Positions 56,166 through 64,000 of a DNA stretch of 64,000 nucleotides are shown one piece after another. Position numbers and translations under genes: made by a program. This stretch comes from Gliomastix tumulicola (Eukaryota; Ascomycota; Sordariomycetes; Hypocreales; Bionectriaceae), in the NCBI GenBank assembly GCA_001599755.1, contig BCHX01000002.1:1674001-1738000 (forward strand), in the 5' to 3' direction. The notes beneath the pieces were generated by a model. It was not told where the DNA came from. It saw nothing but the letters and a program-made list of their open reading frames with translations, and ran no database searches. Positions within the stretch are counted from its first letter, which is position 1. Each line of letters starts with the position of its first letter.

Positions 56166-57363
56166 TCAAGATGCTGGTGCCGAGTCCTGGGGTGCCGATT
56201 CCTCAGGAGCGTCCGGAGTGTCGTCAGGCGTGTCGTCAGGCGTGTCATCCGGAGGCGTATCCTCGACCGGTGTGTCGCCCGGTGTCGTTCCGTGGGTAGT
56301 TAAAAGCCTGTCTTCCTCCTTCTTCCGTCGGATGGCCTCCGTCTCCCTTCGCATCTTCTCCAAGTTCCAAATATCGTCGTCGTCCTCATCCTCTGACTCG
56401 TCCTCGTCTTGCCACTTGCCGCTCTCGAACATGGCACGGCCAGTATTCTCCTTAGCCTTGCGAGCCTGCTCCTCTGCCGCCTTCTTGTCGAGGCGATCCT
56501 TCTTCCACTTGGCAAAGCTCTCAGGCGTGACGGGCGTCAGTGTGCCTGTCAGCTTGTGGCGCTCTGACTCCAGGAAGTCTTCCAGTGTTAGGGTCTTGAG
56601 TGGCGACTTGTCCATGAGGGCCTTTTCGGCAGCCCTCTGTTCCTTCGTCTTGAGGACGAACCTAGCAAGCAGTCAGCTTCGGTTGTACAGTTTGCTTCAC
56701 ACAGCTGTTGGTGACTTACCCAGGCGGTAGTGCATGCCTGTACATGCATTTATCACCTCCGTTCGGACAAATCCAGAACCACCCGTACTTTCCATCCTCA
56801 ATGGCCTGGATAAAGAACTTGCACACCTTTTCCGTCGTCGTCTTCTGGTTTCCCTTCTTGGACAAGACAACTTTTCGCAGTTCCTCCTCGTCCCAGTCTG
56901 CAGACGTCTCCTTCTTCTTGTTCTCGTCTTCATCTTCTCGCTTATCGGTGTACAGATTCTTCTTTTCTGTCTTCCGCTCGATCGAGAGGTCGTGCGCAAA
57001 CTTGCACTTCTTCCCCTTCTCGCAGTTCCCCTTCTTGTAGAATATGCAGACAACCGTCTTGGGGTCGACGCCGAAGGGAACCTTCTGAACCTGCGCCGGC
57101 TTATTCAACAGGAGATCTGTCTCCCTCTTGGCCTCTTCCGCAGCTCTCTTCTCCTTCTCCCTTTGAGCCTTCTCGGCAGCCTTTTTCTTTTCCTCGGGGT
57201 TGCCTCCGGCCTTCAGGTTCCTCGTCATCTGCTCAATCTGCCTCTGAGCCTGCGCGCCCTTCTTATTCTTCATTCCGAACGTGCGGTCCTCCACCATCTT
57301 GGACGCGGAGGCCTTCTTGGCGCCGCCGGCGGGGGCGTTCTTGTCATTTTTCTTCGGAGGCAT
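56166..57363 (-). CDS. TMA46: Translation-machinery-associated CCCH zinc-finger protein (ZC3H15/DFRP1 family)
   Basis: Two exons, 57363-56720 and 56661-56166, give 379 residues; the ATG at 57363 starts MPPKKNDKNAP. The N-terminal part is a basic coiled coil (about 40-95). Two CCCH fingers follow: CIFYKKGNCEKGKKCKFAH and a longer second one from VCKFFIQAIED through WICPNGGDKCMYRH. The DFRP region comes next (LTLEDFLESERHKL, TPESFAKWKKDR). The end is acidic with a PDDT repeat. In yeast, Tma46 binds and stabilises the ribosome-associated GTPase Rbg1; mammalian ZC3H15 (DFRP1) does the same for DRG1. The C-terminal (DDTP) tract is encoded by a 12-bp tandem repeat (about 56216-56260). The gene diverges from OST4. 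Confidence 0.93.
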
Positions 57364-57904
57364 CGTGGGATGATGTGGCGTGGGACGAGGGAGAAGAGTT
57401 CGCAAAGGGGCGTTCAAAGTCGTAATCGTCAAAAGTCGTGCATCTACGTAAAAACAGCGTCTCGTTGGGGGCCGAAACGCAAAGAAGAACGCGGCTTCTC
57501 TTCTTGGAGAAAAGAATCTTCCAGGACTCGACTAATAAGAAAGGCACACACTCTAAAGATGGTTTGGCCGGCCATTTGTCTGGGTACCTGATCTTGGTGG
57601 GGGATTTGTAGTGAGGTCACCGCATCACGTGCTTCACAGGCGGCCTTAACACGCCCCACTAAACTCACACCCCTGGCAAGTGTTCTCAGCGCCCCATTCG
57701 TCGTTTGGTCGTAGTGCAGCATAGCTGGCCTGTTCAGAGTCGAAGCATCAGCCATTAAGCCAACTACCTCGGGCACCATTCTTCCTCGCCGTTCGCTACG
57801 CTTCAAGGTAGATCAGCGATGCCCTTCAAGCTGACCTCGAGGCGTGCTAATCAGTTGCTCTTAGGAACTCAACCACTCGAGACTTGCCGAGCTAGCTTGC
57901 GACA
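57364..57904. promoter_or_regulatory. Divergent promoter of TMA46 and OST4, with a probable OST4 leader intron
   Basis: A 541-bp spacer between the two start codons. A probable 5'-UTR intron of OST4 runs 57808-57864: donor CAAG|GTAGAT, branch point GCTAATC and acceptor CTCTTAG. The rest has no striking motif. Confidence 0.5.
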
Positions 57905-58054
57905 ATGATCACCGACGGCGAGCTTTACAACATCGCGGTCCTGCTAGGCGCAGCCGCCATGGTCCTCATTGTCGTCTATCACTACGTGGAGGTCAACGCT
58001 GCCGACAAAGAATCGCCGTTAGAGAAGCCTCAAGCCGTAAAAGGGTCGCTGTGA
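57905..58054 (+). CDS. OST4: Oligosaccharyltransferase subunit Ost4, 49-residue membrane microprotein
   Basis: A 150-nt frame, too short for usual ORF cutoffs. The protein begins MITDGELYNIAVLLGAAAMV, continues LIVVYHYVEVNAADKE and ends QAVKGSL. It matches Ost4 in its conserved start (MI-[ST]-D-x-x-L), the single hydrophobic helix and the V-Y-H motif at the helix end. Yeast Ost4 has 36 residues, so the short C-terminal extension is normal variation. Ost4 is a subunit of the ER oligosaccharyltransferase and holds Stt3 and Ost3/6 together; it inserts with the N terminus in the ER lumen. A leader intron with perfect signals ends 40 nt upstream of the ATG. Confidence 0.88.
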   Translation: MITDGELYNIAVLLGAAAMVLIVVYHYVEVNAADKESPLEKPQAVKGSL

Positions 58055-59320
58055 GAAAAGACGAAGACAAAGATCGGGGCGCCATGTGTCGAATCGAACA
58101 ACACTGTTGCGCGCGCGCAGGGTCATGGAATGGGACATTGTGGACGGTGCCCATTGAGAGAAGGCATGGACGACTGCACAATCTTCAAAGACTACCGAGA
58201 GAAGAATCGCATCGATGCGCACCAGCTCCGAAGAGCTTGTACGTTGTAACAACATGATACCACAACCACAACACTTCAGAACTGCCCAATGATTGAAGAC
58301 CACGCCGACGGACGTTTCGATAGCGAGAAGAGGGCCAACAATGGCTCCCACCGAGAGCTCATTGAGTCTACTCCTAGGATGAGAGCGTGCAATCAGCCAC
58401 CATATTATTTGGCGATTTTCTGGGCATATCGGCGTTAGGTTTAGAGGGACTTTTCGGAAAGCGGTGCATCCCAGCATGGGTGTACCTAGAACGACAGGAA
58501 CAATAGAAACAATCATCACAATGGCCGGAAAGCTCCCATTTCTACCACTTCATGCATCGACGACCTTAGCGGCCCCATCCATCTGGCGCTTGATTCCCTT
58601 CATTTGAAGACAAATATGAGAGACAAATATACAGATGGGACCTATTCCTTCGCCACCAGCTGCGTCTCCTCCAACATCTGTCCGTTGCTTACTGCACTGG
58701 AGGATCCAGCACCATGAGGCCGCTGTGCCAAAATTAATAACAGTGGCACCACCAGTGCAGGTATATCCTCGGGCGAGGTACCTACAGGCCCCCCGTTTAT
58801 GCAGTAAATGTGGCGACAAACGGAAATGCGACCAGGTACCTTCAAGCTTGAGTCACTTGCCCCGATTAGGCAAACACACGCCAGAAAGCAGGAGGCAGAA
58901 ACACGACCCGCGCAGAACGCCAACGCCTTCCTGCGCCAGCCCCCTCTCCCTGAACTTTGATTTCCCCAAAACCTGCTCTTCCTTTCTCCTTCTGCTGCGC
59001 ATTCTTGCCCGTCACAACAACCCTTTCTTTACGACTGCACTTGCAATAAAACCAGTCGCACAAACCGACCTCGAGTGACAAAGACCCAAACCACTCTTTA
59101 ATTTTCTTTCTCCCCTTCTCGCGCACAAGCCGTCGCGCGCCAGCATTACATATTGACCATCTCCCTCGAGCCTCAAAACGCTCGCCTGCGCACTTTCTCC
59201 ATCACCGCCACACACAAATCACCAAATTATCCGACTCAAGCACCTTCTCCAGTCATAACTGGCCCGAATCAACTATCAAAATACCCGCCCACTGAATCTG
59301 CGCAAATACCATCCATCACC
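58055..59320. other. Intergenic region between OST4 and YRA1, no gene seen
   Basis: About 1.27 kb with the OST4 3'-UTR and the YRA1 promoter. The last ~300 bases are a pyrimidine/A-rich leader. Frames on both strands up to 166 codons were inspected and show no coding character. Confidence 0.5.
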
Positions 59321-61091
59321 ATGTCTGGCAAGCTCGATCAGTCTCTCGATGAGATCGCCACCACTCAGCGTCGCGGCCGTCGCAACCCCCGTCGCTCTGC
59401 TGCCCGCGCTGCTCCTGTTCCTGCCGCCCCTGCCGGTGGTGTCAAGAAGAACACAAAGCCTGCCCGCAATGCTGCTGGTGCCAGGGCTGGCCCCATCAAG
59501 ACGGGCCCGGTGAAGGGTGACAGCAAGATCATCGTGAGCAACCTTGTAAGTCTCTACACGTCCCTACAGGCTTCTTAGTCACTGTTGCTAACAACTTCGC
59601 AGCCCAAGGATGTTGTTGAGGCTCAGATCAAGGTATGTTCCCGTTGAGGCTATCGTCGCCCACGGACTTTGTTCGACCCTCCATTTCTCGCTGTCATACT
59701 CGCACACACCGATACCGCGCACGCTCTCTACGTGAAGCCGTCACTATTTCGACCAGCTTAAGCCATCGAAGCCTGTCTTGAACACTCCTTGGGCCATGTC
59801 GCACCCTAACGGGGAGCCAGACGGCCTGGAAAAGACAACAGCCAGTTTTCTGGCTGGCTCGGATTCTGGAGAAATTGCCTGGTCAGCATTTTACCAGAGA
59901 GCCAGGGCTTCGTGTACATGGCGATGGTCATTCGGGTACACCGGCGTGTCACCCGCTTAGTTGATGCTGCTCTCACTGCGTTAAGTCGTTGGCAACTTGT
60001 GTCGAGGCGAGTGAGCAAAACAGTGAGCAGATGAAACGGCCTCCGAGCCGCCCATGACAGCTTTGGTAGCGTACTGCACGCTTCGGAGCGGTTGTGATTC
60101 AAGACCCCTGATGGCGAGATTCAAAATCTCGGTTCATTTTTGGACCCCATCACGCTCGATCGTGGATGTTGGAGCTGGTCACTCCTTGTCTACAGCCAGC
60201 AGGATTCTCGACAATCGTCGAAAATCAAGATCGATGGCGAAAGCCATCCAATGGATACTGCGCGAAAGATGCTGCTCACTGTTTTGCTCATCGATGACAT
60301 TGCTACTGGTCCCTTGTTTCTTTTTGAAAGAAGAGGAAGCTGCATCGGTCAATTCTATCGGACGAGCGACAATACCGGCGGACATGAAAGTGGTGGCATA
60401 CAACTCACGCTTCCGATTCACTAACCCTTTTTCGCCCGTAGGACTACTTCGGCAAGGCAGTTGGCCCTATCAAGAGGGTCGATGTCGTCTACGGTCCCAA
60501 CTCGCAGAGCAGGGGCATTGCCAACATCACGTTCCGGGATCCTGCTGGCGCTAGCACCGCCTACCAGAAGCTCAACGGAATCCTGATCGATGACCGTCCC
60601 ATCAAGGTATGAAAGTCGTGAGATTTATGCACTCCTCGAACAGCAGCTTACCATCTTCAGATCGAAATCGTCGTCGCCGAGGGCCAGGTTGACAAGGTCA
60701 TCCCCCCCGTCAAGACCCTTGCTGAACGCACCACGTAAGTTGCTCTTCTCGACTGATGGTTTGTAAGGACACCTACTAACACATTTTTATAGTCAGCCTA
60801 AGGCGCAGCCCAAGTCTGCCGCTGCCGATAAGAAGAAGGGCGCTGCCAACAAGCCAGGTGCTGCCAAGCCGGCGGACAAGAAGGCTCGCAGCCGCAGCGC
60901 CCGTCCTTCCAAGAAGACGTCGGCAGAGCTCGACGTCGAGATGGACGACTACTTCGAGGCTACTAAGAAGGAGAATGCCACTGCTGGGGCTCCTGCCGGT
61001 AACGGCGACGCCATGGAGGAGATTGAGGTAGGGACAACACCCTTAATGCTACCGCGCAGAAGAAAACAATGGTGACTAACTGAAACAGTAA
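59321..61091 (+). CDS. YRA1: mRNA export adaptor Yra1/ALY (REF family)
   Basis: Six exons: 59321-59545, 59603-59632, 60442-60606, 60661-60734, 60793-61027 and, for the stop codon only, 61089-61091. The protein has 243 residues. The N-terminal UAP56-binding motif (KLDQSLDEIA, residues 4-13) is followed by an RG/A-rich stretch, then one RRM (about 67-147) with RNP2 KIIVSNL and RNP1-like RGIANITF. A basic RS-like tail follows, then a second UAP56-binding motif at the C terminus (SAELDVEMDDYF). Yra1 is loaded on mRNA by the TREX complex and passes it to Mex67. The second intron (59633-60441) is 809 nt, about ten times the local norm, and interrupts the RRM. The last intron ends immediately before TAA; if it is retained, the frame runs on for 16 codons. 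Confidence 0.94.
59633..60441 (+). other. Oversized YRA1 intron (809 nt)
   Basis: Donor GTATGT after QIK, acceptor CCCGTAG before DYFGK, with a CACTAAC branch point near 60417-60423. It lies within the RRM coding region. It contains a 7-bp hairpin CAGCCAG-TTTT-CTGGCTG (59839-59856). Other introns in this window are mostly 50-140 nt. Confidence 0.9.
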
Positions 61092-62160
61092 ATCAAACTC
61101 ATCCACACAACGACACACATAAGGCTGGGCCATTTGAGTTCTCACACTCGTTTCTATTTGATTGTTTTCCTCGGAAGGACAGAAATCAAGACGCAAAAAA
61201 TGAAATAAATACCCTACACATATTAATGGCCAATGGGGCTGGGAGAGGCTCTTCGAGAATGGGGTGCAAAGATTGACGATCAGACTGCGAACTGCCGTCC
61301 TTAATTACCTATTTCTCTTGCTTTTCTTTTGTTTTCGTGCTGCCCACCAGAATGCACCCGGGCAAAGAAAGACTCTATGTACAGTATTCTACGATGCCTT
61401 CAGTTCTCAGTACACAGCAATGGAGTTGGAAGGATGACTGTCCAGTCAAGTCCTTAGCCTTCCCCTCGTGATAAGATCTATGGCTTACAGTAGGCGTGAC
61501 CATTCGTTGCCGAATGTGATATGAAAGGAGAACGGCGGGCTGATAACAGCTTCAACGGAAGACGGACCAGCGAGTGGTCGTTATACACGGAGACGACTCT
61601 TTCGTCAACGCCACGAGATCCAGCCTGGCTTCCATGTTGATCAAACGATACCGAGAGAAGGCCGAGTCGATAGAGGTCCCTCTGACCCGGATCCCATACA
61701 CACATACCTACCGCCGGGACCGAACTCCAGCAAGCGGTGGAAGAAAAGCGTGAGTCAATTACACACCCAGATTGTTTGGTCCTGTGGCCCAAGCATTCTT
61801 TCTACCACGTTGTTCGTAGACCTTCCGCCCTGGGTTTATTTCTCAGCGCCATCGAATCATGAGACCTCATTTGTGTTAGATCCTTGCACCAACTCATTTT
61901 CTTGCTTGCTTTGGTAATTATTCTTTTCTTCATTTTGTCTTTAGGTGAGTAGACTAGTCGTTAAAAGAAAAGAAGATCCGTCCTTGGGTTTGCTTTTACC
62001 TCTTGCTTCCTTTCAGAACGTCCCGGTCTCATACACGGCTTGCAATTCCATGATCCCTCCCCTCTCCCCCCCCCCCCCCCCTTCTCCCTTCCCGCCAAGA
62101 CATGAATTCATTCAGACCGTTACCGCGCGCCGACGCCAGGAATCCAGTAGGGGGGAGAGA
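61092..62160. other. Convergent intergenic region, no gene seen
   Basis: 3' flanks of YRA1 and SBA1. A 16-base C run lies at 62066-62081. Frames here look random. Confidence 0.6.
62066..62081. repeat. Homopolymer C tract (16 bases)
   Basis: An uninterrupted C run in the 3' flank of SBA1. Exact length is uncertain in sequencing. Confidence 0.85.
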
Positions 62161-63048
62161 TTAAGCCTTCTTGGGCGCGTCCTTCTTGGCCTCGTCACCC
62201 TCGAGGGCGGGGAGGTCGTCGTCATCATCGTCCTCGTCCTCGTCGTCATCATCGTAGCCGGGGATCGCGTCGGGGTCGACGCGGCTGCCAAGGCCGCCCA
62301 GGTCGGGGGGACCGTCGCCGCCGCCGCCGAGCTTGGAGAAGTCGATGCCGCCGAAGTCACCGCCGCCTCCCATGCCGGGCATGCCACCTGTAGGGTTTTC
62401 AGTTAGCATCAGAGTTCCCTCCCCTATCTTTCACGTTTTGCAACAAACGGCTGCTCTGAAGCCAGCAAGGCCTCCGCCCACTTCTCTCTCTTGTCACTTA
62501 CCCATGCCGCCGAACTGGGAGAAGTCGTCCTCGGGAGCCTCGTTCTGCTCGTCCTCGTCAACCCACTTGTCGAAGTCGGTCTTGAGGAAGTGCAGCCTCT
62601 TGGGCTCCTTGAGCAGGCGCGGCCAGTACTCCTCCTTGAGCTCCTTCTTCTGCAGCTTGACCTCGATGTGCTTGGCCGTGTGGTTGATCTTGCTCTCAGC
62701 CGGGTCGATCTCGGCGTAGAACTCGAGGTCGACGTGGTACTTGCGCTTCAGGGTCCCCGAGGTGCCGGTGAAGGTGAGCGTCGTGGGCTTGAGGTCGAGC
62801 TGGACGCCATCCTTGGGGACGTCCGGGACCGAGATGGTCAGGTAGATGAAGTTCTTCTCGGGCTCCGAGTCGGACGAGCGCTGGGCCCAGAGGACTGGAA
62901 GGGTGAGGGGTCAGCTGACATTGTCTCGTACAGAGGCGGGCAAACAACGTGAGAATTAAATGCACAATTAACAGCGGCAGCTGGGGGGGCGAGAAGAAGG
63001 TGTAGAGCAGTAATATGACATACCTTCGGGGGTCGCAACCTCGGACAT
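62161..63048 (-). CDS. SBA1: Hsp90 co-chaperone p23
   Basis: Three exons, 63048-63024 (25 nt), 62894-62502 and 62387-62161, give 214 residues. The tiny first exon encodes MSEVATPE and splices at GTATGT. The CS domain (about 9-110) contains VLWAQRSSDSEPEKNFIYLT, VQLDLKPTTLTFTG, YHVDLEFYAEIDPAESKI and YWPRLLKEPKRLHFLKTDFDKW. The flexible tail has EDDFSQFGGMGGMPGMGGGGDFGGIDFS, then a D/E-rich stretch ending KKDAPKKA. p23 binds the ATP-bound closed form of Hsp90 through its N-terminal face and slows hydrolysis. The GGM-rich tail is typical of fungal Sba1. Confidence 0.96.
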
Positions 63049-64000
63049 CTTGAAGAGTGGTGGCGGCTGTGGTTCAAGCAAACAAGCTGAGGGGAGCTTT
63101 CGGGAATCCGCAAGACTTGCACTTCACAGTCTTGATGTTGGAATTGGAATGGAATGGGTAAGAGAAACGGAAGCCAAGCTGAGCGGTTGAGAATTTGCAA
63201 ACCTATGGCGTTTGGGAATGCAAGTGGAGAGTGGGAAAAGTTGCACCAAGAGCTGGAACGATTTTATGAGGCTGCAACACGAAGAAAAGAAAAGGAATCG
63301 TGCCTTTTGGCTCCTGGGTGCTGGGGGGGCGATGCTTCCCCTCTGTTCTCACGGATTCCATCCAAGTCCCGTTACGACGCTACCGGGGGCTGCCGGCCGG
63401 CGTCGCAGGGTAGGGGATGTACCGCGCTATCAGATTGCTCTAGAGACTTCTACTGGTACCGCCCAAAATATTCCCTGGAGTGTGACGCATGCAGGTCCTG
63501 CGCCACCCCACACAGGGTAGGGCACTCCAGGCGCTGGGAGGTCCAGGCCTCCAGGGACCGTCTTGCTAAATTGCATTGTTCGATGATGCTTATTACAGCG
63601 TTTCATAGACCCTGTGTGATCTGTTCTTTTTTTTCTTTTTTTCCTTTTTTTTCCCTCTATCGACTCTCAATGACTCTTTGAAGCACCTACCAGCAGAGTG
63701 CAGCCTAGATAGAAGCAAATGTCAGCTTCCTCTGTCGCTGCCTGCTCGTTCTTGCGGTCAACCTTGCCAGAGGTCGGTAGCTTTGGCGGGGTAAATTTAG
63801 GTTCCAGGATGCCTTGATGAGGTAATACAGCGCCTACCGGCAGACATGGGCCAATCGAAATGGCGGGATAGCCACTAACAGAGCACTGCCAGCGGGCCCA
63901 GTGCCCTGCTGCACTTCGTAGGGGAGTCGGCCAGTGGGGGGGGGCTGCCGTACCTCCACCACTCTCCCTCCTGCCACTTGACCTAACCTAGAGCACGTCC
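63049..64000. other. Upstream region of SBA1 to the window edge, no gene seen
   Basis: It contains the SBA1 promoter, a T-rich tract (63628-63655) and GC-mixed sequence to the edge. No heat-shock element stands out clearly and no coding frame is credible. Confidence 0.5.

Noticed and set aside
58019..58519. 166-codon minus-strand frame overlapping the OST4 end
   Set aside because: It overlaps the better-supported OST4 frame and its 3'-UTR, has many cysteines and tryptophans in no pattern, and has no good start context.

Overview
This window is nuclear DNA from a filamentous ascomycete, most likely a Sordariomycete (possibly Glomerellales; that placement is inference from protein similarity remembered, not from a search). 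The evidence is the gene density of about one gene per 2.5 kb, short introns (mostly 50-100 nt) with GTAnGT/GTGAGT donors, CTAAC/CTGAC branch points and CAG/TAG acceptors, CT-rich leaders, and a fungal gene set that includes a HET-domain gene. I reconstructed exon structures by hand. Twenty-four protein genes have good support and two more are weaker candidates. There are no rRNA genes, recognisable transposons or CRISPR arrays. Two ambiguous bases (N) are present, at 31305 and 48091.

Layout. 0-10 kb: the 3' end of an LTE1-type Ras-GEF, then a divergent pair encoding cytosolic ribosomal protein uS2 (RPS0) and mitochondrial uS15m, then a divergent pair encoding V-ATPase subunit d (VMA6) and the box C/D snoRNP core protein NOP58. 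10-23 kb: a stomatin-family protein, APC10/DOC1 with a long acidic N-terminal extension, a 910-residue HET protein, a YAG7-like RGG protein and a GFA/CENP-V-fold protein. 23-35 kb: secretory-pathway genes, namely LHS1 (ER Hsp70-like, ending HDEL), a pepsin-type aspartic protease and a GT31 type II membrane glycosyltransferase, plus a small coiled-coil protein. 36-46 kb: a possible small membrane protein, a four-exon 79-residue CENP-W-like histone-fold protein, prefoldin subunit 4, an MFS drug/polyamine-type transporter and a 988-residue disordered protein with a cysteine-rich N terminus. 47-64 kb: cobalamin-independent methionine synthase (MET6), an unidentified structured RNA-like element, an AT-hook protein, a mitochondrial carrier, TMA46, the 49-residue OST4, the mRNA export adaptor YRA1/ALY with an 809-nt intron, and the p23 co-chaperone SBA1.

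How the genes relate. There are no operons and no metabolic cluster. Most genes are housekeeping functions in translation, ribosome biogenesis, mRNA export, ER folding and glycosylation, and chromosome segregation. Several are arranged head to head over short shared promoters. The most interesting points are the outsized YRA1 intron, which parallels the autoregulatory intron of yeast YRA1; two tiny genes that standard ORF scans miss (OST4 and CENP-W); nested repeats in the RPS0/uS15m promoter; a possible Pol III-type structured transcript near 50.4 kb; and an AT-hook protein whose C-terminal motif resembles a RAD51-binding motif.
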